Assembly: GCA_031264755.1 (NCBI GenBank)
Contig: JAISDO010000009.1
Location: forward strand, 1 to 15,874
DNA: 15,874 bases
Direction of reading: 5' to 3'
From: Clostridiales bacterium
GTDB lineage: Bacteria; Bacillota_A; Clostridia; Christensenellales; Pumilibacteraceae
Shown here piece after piece: positions 6,699 through 14,011 of the stretch. Below the pieces are notes generated by a model. The model did no database searches and was not told the origin of the DNA. It saw only the letters and a program-made list of their open reading frames with translations. A program made the translations under genes and the position numbers. Within the stretch, counting starts at the first letter, position 1. The number at the start of each line of letters is the position of its first letter.

Positions 6699-9272
6699 AT
6701 GGAAGATTTTAACAATGGTCTTAGTAGCAATGACAATATAATAGCTATAGATCAAATGCAAAAATCAAAAAAGAAACGTATTCCCAAAAAAATTTTGAGT
6801 GTTGTAGATGTCTCTGCTATAGAACGCTATCAGGTAGACTACAATCAAGGTCTAGACGACGAAAAAGTTGATATACGCAACGAGCAAGGATTGTACAACC
6901 TCGCTGTGGACGTCAAAGGTAAGACGTACAAAGGGATTATTTTTAGCAATATTGTTACTTTTTTCAACCTGCTTACTTTTAGTATAGCTGGAGCATTGTT
7001 GTTTGCGGGTGCTGCTATTGCTCAGTTGTTCTTTTTGTTAATTATTAGTGTCAATATCGTATTGGGTATTTGGCAAGAGTTTAAGGCTAAGTATACAGTA
7101 GGTAAGTTGACGTTAGTTAACGCACCTACTGCTATTGTGGTTAGGAAGGGTATCAAGAGTACCATACCTACAGAGTCTGTTGTATTGGACGATATTGTAG
7201 TCTTAAGTCAAGGCAAGCAAATACCCTCCGACTCTATTGTTGTCAATGGAGAGATAGAAGTCAACGAATCTATGTTGACAGGTGAAAGTGTACCTATACT
7301 TAAGAAGATAGGCGACGTTATTTTTGCGGGGAGTTTTGTCACATCGGGTAGTTGTTATGCTAGAGTGGACAAGGTAGGTAGTGCCAATTACAACGAGCAA
7401 CTCTCTAGTCAAGCCAAAAGATACAAAAAACCTCAATCAGAACTTCAGAATAGTATACGACGTGTTATCAAAGTTGTATCTATCTTTATATTTCCGATTA
7501 GTGGGTTGCTGATCTTCTTTGGACTTAGACAAGGGCAAGAACTCAAGGACATTATCTTTAGTGTATCGGGTGCTATTATAGGTATGATACCAGCGGGTAT
7601 GTTTTTGTTGACTAGCGTGGCATTGTTTGTGGGGCAGGCACGATTAGCCAACAAGAGAGTATTGGTTCAGGACTTGTACTGTATAGAGATGTTAGCTCGT
7701 GTCAATGTACTCTGTCTTGACAAGACAGGCACTATTACTGACGGTACTATGCAGGTACATGACGTAATAGAGGTTACCAACAATATACCAGACAAATACG
7801 GTGTCAAAGAGATAGTATCTTCTATGTTGAGTGCAACCAAGGACAACAATCAGACAGCACTAGCTCTAGCAGATACCTACGGATATGCTACATTGGATGC
7901 TACTAAGTTGCTTAGACCTATCAGAGTATTGCCTTTCAATAGTTCTCGCAAGATGACTGTTGTTGAGTTTGAGGATGAGGGGACTTTTTTCTTAGGAGCC
8001 CCCGAATATGTGCTCAAAGAGATGGGTGTGAGAGTAGAGAAGATAGTAGAGCAAAATGCAAGTCAGGGTTATCGGGTGTTGGTTCTTGCCCAAAGTTCGT
8101 CCGAAATCAAAGAGGGGGACAGGCTACCAACTACACGCAAACCTCTTGCATTGATAGTTATAGAAGACCATATACGACCTGACGCTTATGCTACTATAGA
8201 CTGGTTTAAGGAAAATGGCGTCAAAGTCAAAGTCATCTCAGGAGACAATCCTATCACTGTTAGCGAAGTAGCCAAACGTGTAGGTATAGATAGAGCAGGT
8301 CTATATATATCGTTACATGGTCTATCTGATCAAGAAGTCATAGAAGCCGCAGAAAAGTACACAGTATTTGGTAGAGTTACGCCCGAACAAAAAAAGCTGT
8401 TGGTCAAAGCACTCAAATCCAAGGGTAGCAAGGTAGCTATGACGGGAGATGGTGTCAATGATATATTAGCAATGCGTGAGTCCGATTGTGCCATAAGTAT
8501 AGCATCGGGTGCCGAAGCTGCCCGCAATGCTAGTCACTTGGTATTGATGGACTCCAACTTTGGATCTATGCCTTCTGTTGTGGCCGAAGGTAGACGAGTA
8601 ATCAACAATATACAGAAGTCTTCTTCTTTGTTCTTGATGAAGACTTTGATGAGTATAGGTTTGACAGTAATAGTACTCTTTAATTTAGCTATACCCAATG
8701 TTCATGCATGGTTTGACGAATACCCATTGCATACCAACAATTTGCTGCCTATGGAATTTTTTGTTATAGGTATACCTAGTACATTCCTTGCATTGCAGTC
8801 TAACAAGAGCATAATCAAAGGCAAGTTTTTGGCCAATGTCTTGAGTCAGTCTATACCGGGTGGAATGGTGATGATAATCAATATACTGGCTATATATCTC
8901 TTCAGAGAGCATCTAGGCATAGCTATAGTAGAGGTAACTGATGCAGGTGAAACTCTACTAATCAACAAAGAGTTGTTGACTAGCATGTTAGTGCTATCTA
9001 TAGCATTTACTGGTATTGTGGTACTATTTCGCATAAGTTTGCCACTTGATGCCTTTAGAGCGGTATTGATAATATCTGTCGCAATAGTATGCATGATTGC
9101 ATTTGCATTTATGGGTGAATATTTTGGAGTGACAAGTTTGCCAAGTTTTCTTAACAATGGTGATGACAATGCATTGACATTTACACAAGTACTCTTCTTA
9201 ATGACTATAGTATTGATGTCGTATGGTATTGTCAGCTTTTTGAGTGAGAGCTTGCAAAAGATACGAATATAG
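6699..9272 (+). CDS. P-type cation-transporting ATPase, CtpE-like
   Basis: An 857-residue E1-E2 ATPase that would couple ATP hydrolysis to cation movement across the cytoplasmic membrane. Key sites are present: TGES (194-197) in the actuator domain, DKTGT with phosphorylated Asp341, GAPE in the nucleotide-binding domain, and TGDGVND (582-588) in the hinge. Spans lie near 78-120 (two), 250-330 (two) and 640-850 (about six). Sequence around LCLDKTGTITDGTM, and HTNNLLPMEFFVIGIPSTFLAL in the C-terminal part, resembles the CtpE-like Bacillota group rather than heavy-metal pumps; there is no CPC motif or N-terminal metal-binding domain. The fourth span reads MIPAGM (296-301), where Ca2+ pumps have PEGL, so the ion is uncertain. 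The N-terminus carries about 45 extra polar, Lys-rich residues. No SD precedes the ATG, and the promoter geometry implies a leaderless mRNA. Confidence 0.92.
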   Translation: MEDFNNGLSSNDNIIAIDQMQKSKKKRIPKKILSVVDVSAIERYQVDYNQGLDDEKVDIRNEQGLYNLAVDVKGKTYKGIIFSNIVTFFNLLTFSIAGALLFAGAAIAQLFFLLIISVNIVLGIWQEFKAKYTVGKLTLVNAPTAIVVRKGIKSTIPTESVVLDDIVVLSQGKQIPSDSIVVNGEIEVNESMLTGESVPILKKIGDVIFAGSFVTSGSCYARVDKVGSANYNEQLSSQAKRYKKPQSELQNSIRRVIKVVSIFIFPISGLLIFFGLRQGQELKDIIFSVSGAIIGMIPAGMFLLTSVALFVGQARLANKRVLVQDLYCIEMLARVNVLCLDKTGTITDGTMQVHDVIEVTNNIPDKYGVKEIVSSMLSATKDNNQTALALADTYGYATLDATKLLRPIRVLPFNSSRKMTVVEFEDEGTFFLGAPEYVLKEMGVRVEKIVEQNASQGYRVLVLAQSSSEIKEGDRLPTTRKPLALIVIEDHIRPDAYATIDWFKENGVKVKVISGDNPITVSEVAKRVGIDRAGLYISLHGLSDQEVIEAAEKYTVFGRVTPEQKKLLVKALKSKGSKVAMTGDGVNDILAMRESDCAISIASGAEAARNASHLVLMDSNFGSMPSVVAEGRRVINNIQKSSSLFLMKTLMSIGLTVIVLFNLAIPNVHAWFDEYPLHTNNLLPMEFFVIGIPSTFLALQSNKSIIKGKFLANVLSQSIPGGMVMIINILAIYLFREHLGIAIVEVTDAGETLLINKELLTSMLVLSIAFTGIVVLFRISLPLDAFRAVLIISVAIVCMIAFAFMGEYFGVTSLPSFLNNGDDNALTFTQVLFLMTIVLMSYGIVSFLSESLQKIRI

Positions 9273-9373
9273 ATATGCAACTAGACAAGAGTAATGCAAT
9301 ATATTGGTAAAGATTGACAACTCAAATCACAATACAACATCTACAAATACACTAAATTATACTAGTGTGAATG

Positions 9374-9402
9374 TTGATGTTGTGTTATAATAATATTATA
9401 AT
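9374..9402 (+). promoter_or_regulatory. SigA promoter of the four-span membrane protein gene
   Basis: TTGATG (9374-9379), a 17-bp spacer and TATAAT (9397-9402). Transcription would start near 9409, giving a leader of about 39 nt that contains the SD AAGGG (9434-9438). Confidence 0.65.
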
Positions 9403-9447
9403 TGAATTGATAACAAACAACAATAACAATATTAAGGGTTAAGAAAC

Positions 9448-10011
9448 ATGAAAAAAACAAGTTCTTATATACTCAATACCATTATAGCATTGAGTTTTGT
9501 AGTAGCGGCAATATTCTGGATGTTGTCTGAGTTGCCTGATACACGTGGTACTTTTGGAGCTTTTACCTTTGATTGGGCAGTAGTTGTAGCTACTAGTGTT
9601 ACTGCACTAATTCTTATTATCAAGGGAATCTGCTTGGTAGACGAGCCTTCTTACAAGAGAGTTTATATCATAGTAGGCTGTATCTTTGCTATAGTTACGG
9701 TGATATCACTCGTGTCAGCCTTGGCATTGCCTCAAGAGGCTGTATTGCCTACGATAGCAGTTGTAGTGGCTTGTGCAGTAGTGTTGGCAATAATATTTGC
9801 TACATTTGGTCGCAATTGGGATGCGGGTGACAATCACAAAGAAGGCTATGTGACTTATGCTCAACGCAAGGATCAATTGCTACAAGATATTGGTCAATCA
9901 GTACTCATTTCACAACCAGTCAGTGCTTATAATCAACCCAAATTGGACGAAGCTACCAAACATGAGCTAGAATCCAATAAGACCAAAGTAGAATTGATTA
10001 GCAACAACTAA
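9448..10011 (+). CDS. Four-span membrane protein of unknown function
   Basis: A 187-residue protein with four predicted spans: about 8-28, 43-63, 70-92 and 98-120. A polar, probably cytoplasmic C-terminal tail of about 65 residues follows, containing YAQRKDQLLQDIGQSV and a run of Glu, Lys and Asn to the end. I do not recognise a family. The SD AAGGG with 9-nt spacing supports the start. It is a single-gene unit, with a SigA promoter upstream and a terminator 17 bp after the stop. Confidence 0.85.
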   Translation: MKKTSSYILNTIIALSFVVAAIFWMLSELPDTRGTFGAFTFDWAVVVATSVTALILIIKGICLVDEPSYKRVYIIVGCIFAIVTVISLVSALALPQEAVLPTIAVVVACAVVLAIIFATFGRNWDAGDNHKEGYVTYAQRKDQLLQDIGQSVLISQPVSAYNQPKLDEATKHELESNKTKVELISNN

Positions 10012-10028
10012 CAATCCAATCACAGCAA

Positions 10029-10063
10029 AAAAAGCTAAATCAACACAGATGGTTTGGCTTTTT
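10029..10063 (+). terminator. Rho-independent terminator
   Basis: AAAAAGCTAAATCA (10029-10042) pairs with TGGTTTGGCTTTTT (10050-10063) over 14 bp with two G-U pairs and a 7-nt loop, ending in a T run (10059-10063). It closes the gene that ends at 10011. Confidence 0.75.
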
Positions 10064-10065
10064 GT

Positions 10066-10094
10066 TTGCATTATCAATATGTAGGTATTTTAAT
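10066..10094 (+). promoter_or_regulatory. Possible SigA promoter of the thioesterase gene
   Basis: TTGCAT (10066-10071), 17 bp, then TTTAAT (10089-10094). It sits immediately after the preceding terminator and about 47 bp before the thioesterase start. Two hexamer bases deviate from consensus, so the call is tentative. Confidence 0.35.
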
Positions 10095-10140
10095 AGAGCT
10101 AACAGATGGTATGTTGTTGTGTTAAGTAGCAATCTATTGT

Positions 10141-10872
10141 ATGTTGGAAGACAATCAAATCAATATGTACGATTATTTTACTAATGTGGCAATATCAGCA
10201 ACTACTGTAGACAGAACAATGTCAATAGGGGCTTGCTTAGGTGTACTGGGTGATTGCGAACAGTTGCAATTGGATAACGATAGCTATATAAGAGATTTTT
10301 TTGTCAGACATAATATAGGGATATACTTGGTTAGTAGATATGTAGAGATTGTGGATATGCCTCAATATAAGTCTAATATCAGGACACACACTAGTATATA
10401 CAAGTTGAGTAGTGCATGTGGATATCGCAATACGTATATATACGATGACAGGGATAATATATTGGTCAGATCTTATGCTATGGGTGCCTTTATATACTTG
10501 GATAGCGGGAAGATAGCTAGAGTTTCGCAAAACTTTTTGAATGGTTATGAGTTGTGTCCCCAATTGGATATGGAATATCCACCACGCAAGATACAACCTA
10601 CTGGAATCTTGCAAGAATGTGGTTGTGTAGTTGTGACATATTCTTTTTTGGATATTTATGGTCATGTTAACAATGTCAAGTATGTAGCATTAGCTTGTGA
10701 CTATGTAGAGAATATCTCAAGAGTGCGTGCTACTAGGGTAGAATATCGCAAATCTGCAATGTTGGGTGATACAATGTATGTACGCAAGTATGTGGACAAT
10801 AGTAAGGTGTACATACAGTTGTACAATTGTAGCGATGTATATGCAATAATAGAGTTTGACTTAGATATATAG
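10141..10872 (+). CDS. Acyl-ACP thioesterase, FatA/FatB-like, with altered active-site motif
   Basis: A 243-residue double-hotdog protein of the family that releases fatty acids from acyl carrier protein in the cytoplasm. The first hotdog shows the family pattern VSRYVEIVDMPQY, later GYRNTYIYDDRDNILVRSYA. The second carries SFLDIYGHVNNVKYV, the counterpart of the plant and bacterial D-x-N-x-H-V-N-N-V-K-Y signature. Asp171 and His175 are kept, but the catalytic Asn is Tyr173 (codon TAT at 10657). Total length is normal for bacterial members (about 240-250). No SD precedes ATG 10141; Met9 at 10165 would give a more typical N-terminus (MYDYFTNVAIS) but has no close SD either. It stands alone between a terminator and the next promoter. 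It may have reduced or altered activity, or may act as an acyl-binding protein. Confidence 0.88.
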   Translation: MLEDNQINMYDYFTNVAISATTVDRTMSIGACLGVLGDCEQLQLDNDSYIRDFFVRHNIGIYLVSRYVEIVDMPQYKSNIRTHTSIYKLSSACGYRNTYIYDDRDNILVRSYAMGAFIYLDSGKIARVSQNFLNGYELCPQLDMEYPPRKIQPTGILQECGCVVVTYSFLDIYGHVNNVKYVALACDYVENISRVRATRVEYRKSAMLGDTMYVRKYVDNSKVYIQLYNCSDVYAIIEFDLDI

Positions 10873-10899
10873 GAATGAATCCATATCACTTCTTTATCT

Positions 10900-10929
10900 T
10901 TGACAATATTTATTTAATTGGAGTATAAT
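10900..10929 (+). promoter_or_regulatory. SigA promoter abutting the small two-span protein gene
   Basis: TTGACA (10900-10905), an 18-bp spacer and TATAAT (10924-10929), consensus at all twelve positions. Transcription would begin near 10936, only about 4 nt before the ATG at 10940. Confidence 0.7.
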
Positions 10930-10939
10930 ATGATACATC

Positions 10940-11191
10940 ATGAGTGATAAGTTGCGAAGATTCACCGCTTGGGTGGCATTGTTCTTTATGATTGTTTTCA
11001 CTGTTGTATTTGTGATATATTTGTCCAAACCTGATATATTGCAAGGTCGTCTTGTGTACTTGGCTACATTTTGTTTTGTAGTTGGATTGTCACTATTTGT
11101 GGTGATTAGGTTCAATGATATACAACACAAATCATTGGACACTCAACACAACGACAATAGCGATACACCCAATCAAAATGGCAATAAGTAA
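10940..11191 (+). CDS. Small two-span membrane protein
   Basis: An 83-residue protein with spans at about 9-30 (WVALFFMIVFTVVFVIYL) and 39-60 (LVYLATFCFVVGLSLFVVI), then a polar tail rich in Asp, Asn, His and Gln. I do not recognise the family. An ATG 10 nt upstream is followed by TGA after five codons and cannot be the start. There is no room for an SD in the predicted transcript, so translation would be nearly leaderless. It converges on the gene at 11218, and its stop codon lies in a shared hairpin. Confidence 0.7.
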   Translation: MSDKLRRFTAWVALFFMIVFTVVFVIYLSKPDILQGRLVYLATFCFVVGLSLFVVIRFNDIQHKSLDTQHNDNSDTPNQNGNK

Positions 11192-11221
11192 CAAATTGAA
11201 CTGCGTATCGCAATTTGTTAC
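11188..11221. terminator. Hairpin spanning the stop codons of two convergent genes
   Basis: GTAACAAATTG (11188-11198) pairs perfectly with CAATTTGTTAC (11211-11221). The TAA of the plus gene (11189-11191) and the TAA of the minus gene (TTA at 11218-11220) occupy opposite positions in the stem. There is no T tract on either side, so it is not a classical intrinsic terminator, but its position suggests a role in ending or protecting both mRNAs. Confidence 0.5.
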
Positions 11222-12021
11222 GTTCTTAGATTAAATTTGCTAAACAGTGCTAGAGTTAGAGCAATGCTAGCAAATATTAGGTAGTATACAGGATTGCCAA
11301 AGAAGTAAGAATAAATAACAAATACAAACGACAATATCAAGTATTTTTTTGCATTTTTGGGATTGAGAGCTATAGTGATAATATTGAGTTTGGAGATTTT
11401 TGTGGCTTTTTTGAGTTTGACTTGGATATCTGGGTATGTTCCGAATGCCATCAACATCTTGTACACATCAACATCGTTGTAGATTGTAGTGTTGATATTG
11501 GGCAAATGTGATATCAACTGTTTGCCACTTGGAGTTAGACCATTAGCCGTTAGTATCAACATCTTGTCTAGTGACATATTGTTGCTACGAGCAAAACACT
11601 TGCATATCTCGGTCTCTGTAATTTTGCCCGGATTGATATTTACAAATACTGACGTGGACACGCCATTGTGTCGTACAATTAGGCAATCTTCATATTGTGT
11701 CACGGTATCAAACTTTTTGCTTAGTATCTTGTTAAAGAAATCCAAATTGTCTTGTGGTAGATTGAGCATAAGTTGATTGATACATTCTTGCATGTGTGAC
11801 AACTGTGCCCTGTTAAGTGAGTCTACTCTCTTGGTATTGCTACGAAGTTTGAAGATTGCCCATACACACAGTGTGCTAAGGCATGCTATATATGTTGCTA
11901 CAATCAAGCTAGATTTGTTGGATCTGGCCCACACCCAACTGATTGCAAATATAGCCAGATTGGCAAATAGTCCATCTACTACCTTGGGCAGAGACCAGTT
12001 TTTGATTTTTATAGCGTTCAT
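11218..12021 (-). CDS. Four-span membrane protein with central soluble domain
   Basis: 267 residues from ATG 12021. A TTG at 12099 would add 26 polar residues, but no SD is visible there, so I prefer the ATG. Two N-terminal spans lie at about 14-33 and 39-59, a soluble domain at 60-210, and two C-terminal spans at about 217-236 and 240-258. The soluble domain contains YEDCLIVRHNGVSTSVFVNINPG, then DKMLILTANGLTPSGKQLI. This order resembles the core of Mrr/NERD-like restriction-endonuclease folds, in which a strand with a catalytic Asp and an E/Q-x-K strand precede an 'ITNG'-like strand, but the E/Q-x-K residues are missing. I treat that as weak structural resemblance only. The gene is divergent from tsaC and convergent with the small gene at 10940. 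Confidence 0.78.
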   Translation of the reverse strand: MNAIKIKNWSLPKVVDGLFANLAIFAISWVWARSNKSSLIVATYIACLSTLCVWAIFKLRSNTKRVDSLNRAQLSHMQECINQLMLNLPQDNLDFFNKILSKKFDTVTQYEDCLIVRHNGVSTSVFVNINPGKITETEICKCFARSNNMSLDKMLILTANGLTPSGKQLISHLPNINTTIYNDVDVYKMLMAFGTYPDIQVKLKKATKISKLNIITIALNPKNAKKYLILSFVFVIYSYFFGNPVYYLIFASIALTLALFSKFNLRT

Positions 12022-12186
12022 GGGTTGATTATGTCCAATTAGCGGTATTGTCAAACTATCAATTATTATTTTTGGAGTGTTTGCAGATTGCGTCTTCAAT
12101 TGTAGGTACTGATACTCAGATGCTTTATACTATTAAGATCTGGTATACAAATCAAATCATATTGACAAGTCGCAATCTTTGGCATT

Positions 12187-13191
12187 ATGCAAGATATACA
12201 ATATCAATTTGATACAGAGATATTGCTTCCTACAGATAGCAATATACAAATGTGTGCTGAGAGACTCATGCAGGGTGATATTGTGGCTTTTGGCACAGAG
12301 ACTGTATACGGGCTTGGGGCCAATATATACAATGAGTCTGCCGTTGAGAGAGTATTTGAGATCAAAAAGAGACCATGTGACAATCCTTTGATTGTGCATG
12401 TGCATAGTCTGCAACAAATATACAAGTTGAGTGATAGTGTAGATACTCAGTTGTTGGGCAAGTTGTATGACGCATTTATGCCTGGGGCATTGACATTGGT
12501 ATTGCCCAAGAGTTCGCAAGTACCAGATATAGTTACGGGCGGAGCGGATACTGTGGCTTGTCGTATACCTAGCAATATTACAGCGTTGAGGTTGTTACAG
12601 GCTACAAATGTCCCCATATGTGCACCTAGTGCCAACACGTCTACACGTCCAAGCCCTACTCAAGCGAGTCATGTATACGATGATTTGCAAGGCAAAATTA
12701 GATATATACTGCAGAGTGATTGTGATTGTAGCATAGGGATAGAGTCTACAATATTGGATATGTCGCATGAGATGCCCTCAATACTACGATATGGAGCAGT
12801 GTCTGTAGCCGATATGCAAAGGGTGCTTGGCAAACGTATTGAGACAATTGTCAAGTCAAATGTAGTTAGCCCGGGTACCAAATATCGTCACTATGCACCA
12901 AAGATACCGTTGTATTATTTGTCCAATCTTGATATTGTGCAAGTGCAAGAGCTAATTAGAATGTCAGACAGTGTTGTGTTGTGTGCTCACGATGTGTCGC
13001 TACAACTAAGGGATTGTAGTTGTAATTGTGATGTGATAGATATGGGTGATCCACAACAATATGCTACACGACTATATGCTACATTGAGAGATGTAGAAAA
13101 TAACTATCAACAGATAATAGCTATAGGTGTACTAGAGGACGGCATAGGTGCTGCTCTCAACAATAGATTGCACAAAGCTTCGGGCGGATAA
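12187..13191 (+). CDS. tsaC: L-threonylcarbamoyladenylate synthase, Sua5/TsaC/YwlC type
   Basis: This enzyme makes threonylcarbamoyl-AMP from threonine, bicarbonate and ATP, the first step of t6A modification at position 37 of ANN-decoding tRNAs. The 334-residue protein is the long Sua5 form: a YrdC domain (about 20-215) with GDIVAFGTETVYGLGANIY, the KKRPCDNPLIVHV substrate loop, APSANTSTRPSPTQA and CSIGIESTILDM, then the linker SPGTKYRHYAPKIPL and a C-terminal Sua5 domain (about 245-334). Length and motifs are normal, although the motif before TETVYGLGA has Gly where Pro is usual. No SD is visible before ATG 12187. The phosphatase gene follows after about 100 bp with no terminator between them, which suggests a joint transcript and recalls the ywlC-ywlE region of Bacillus. 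Confidence 0.96.
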   Translation: MQDIQYQFDTEILLPTDSNIQMCAERLMQGDIVAFGTETVYGLGANIYNESAVERVFEIKKRPCDNPLIVHVHSLQQIYKLSDSVDTQLLGKLYDAFMPGALTLVLPKSSQVPDIVTGGADTVACRIPSNITALRLLQATNVPICAPSANTSTRPSPTQASHVYDDLQGKIRYILQSDCDCSIGIESTILDMSHEMPSILRYGAVSVADMQRVLGKRIETIVKSNVVSPGTKYRHYAPKIPLYYLSNLDIVQVQELIRMSDSVVLCAHDVSLQLRDCSCNCDVIDMGDPQQYATRLYATLRDVENNYQQIIAIGVLEDGIGAALNNRLHKASGG

Positions 13192-13289
13192 TTGTGGGTA
13201 AGTGTATTGCATTTATTCAAATTGAACAGACATAATTATCAGCTGCAACCATATTTGATTTGTACTTATCTGATGGAGCACTATTGAAA

Positions 13290-13802
13290 ATGTCAGAAAA
13301 AATAAATAACACATCGGACTGTTTGACTAATGGCAAGATAATGTTTGTATGTACTGGCAATACTTGTAGGTCGCCAATGGCACAAGTAATCTTTCAAGGA
13401 TATGTCAATACACACAAGTTGGTAGATATACAAGTGTCTAGTAGCGGTATACATGCTATTGATGGAGCACCAATGTCTACCAATGCAGTTATTGCTCTAC
13501 AGGAGTTGTTTGAAGTCAATCCCAACTATGTAGTACCACAGCAATTTGGCTCAACACCATTTGATCACAAATTTATTCAAGAATTTGATCTTATTGTGTG
13601 TATGTCTCAATTTCACAAGCAAGCTATAGGTGACTATGACAATGTGATACTGCTTGGTGATATCAGTGGTGGTGGTGACGTGAGCGATCCGTATGGTGGG
13701 GATATACAAGAGTACATTAATGTAGCAAGACACTTTGAAGATTGTTGCCAAGTTGTTTTTGATAAGTTGCTTGAACTAATCTACAAAAACAAGCAAGTAT
13801 AG
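13290..13802 (+). CDS. ywlE: Low-molecular-weight phosphatase, YwlE-like
   Basis: A low-molecular-weight tyrosine phosphatase fold. The P-loop is CTGNTCRS, with Cys21 the nucleophile and Arg27 the phosphate-binding residue when numbered from ATG 13290, and the general acid is Asp133 in SDPYGGD. Thr after the catalytic Cys and the TGNTCRSPMA form are typical of YwlE, which removes phosphate from protein arginines in Bacillus, so arginine phosphatase activity is more likely than tyrosine. A TTG at 13260 would add ten residues. ATG 13341 would give the family's usual short N-terminus, but has no SD. GGAG at 13274-13277 favours 13290, though its spacing is long. Protein length (170) slightly exceeds the usual 150. 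It probably shares a transcript with tsaC. No McsB-type kinase gene is in the window. Confidence 0.9.
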   Translation: MSEKINNTSDCLTNGKIMFVCTGNTCRSPMAQVIFQGYVNTHKLVDIQVSSSGIHAIDGAPMSTNAVIALQELFEVNPNYVVPQQFGSTPFDHKFIQEFDLIVCMSQFHKQAIGDYDNVILLGDISGGGDVSDPYGGDIQEYINVARHFEDCCQVVFDKLLELIYKNKQV

Positions 13803-13826
13803 CTCTAACATATATTTGATGTATCA

Positions 13827-13854
13827 TTGACAATATTTGTACTCATTATATATG
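13827..13854 (+). promoter_or_regulatory. Possible SigA promoter upstream of the DUF1614-like gene
   Basis: TTGACA (13827-13832), 16 bp, then TATATG (13849-13854). A transcript starting near 13861 would pass a 14-bp palindrome and a terminator-like hairpin before the ATG at 14012. AT-rich DNA makes chance matches common, so support is limited. Confidence 0.3.
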
Positions 13855-13933
13855 TTGTGTCTCTTTACAACTAAGATGTAGTCGGGTGTTGGATATATTA
13901 ATTGCAGACAATAAATATGGATCTTCAATTGTG

Positions 13934-13947
13934 TATTGTGCACAATA
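13934..13947. repeat. Perfect 14-bp palindrome
   Basis: TATTGTG (13934-13940) is followed directly by CACAATA (13941-13947), a gapless twofold-symmetric site of the kind bound by dimeric repressors. It lies 64 bp before the DUF1614-like start and just upstream of a TATAAA (13950-13955) that could be a -10. Confidence 0.4.
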
Positions 13948-13963
13948 TGTATAAACAGATTAC

Positions 13964-13995
13964 AAAAAGTCTATCATATTATGGTAGGCTTTTTT
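13964..13995 (+). terminator. Terminator hairpin just before the DUF1614-like gene
   Basis: AAAAAGTCTATCAT (13964-13977) pairs with ATGGTAGGCTTTTT (13981-13994) over 14 bp with two G-U pairs and a 3-nt loop, ending in six T. It most simply ends the tsaC-phosphatase transcript, 160 bp after its last stop, but its position 17 bp before ATG 14012 would also suit an attenuator. Confidence 0.7.
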
Positions 13996-14011
13996 GATTG
14001 ATCTACAACTT

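Noticed and set aside
8846..9280. Minus-strand ORF of 144 codons over the end of the P-type ATPase
   Set aside because: The plus frame codes the expected C-terminal spans; the antisense frame is a shadow.
10237..10665. Minus-strand ORF of 142 codons inside the thioesterase gene
   Set aside because: It overlaps the conserved hotdog motifs on the plus strand and has no supporting signals.
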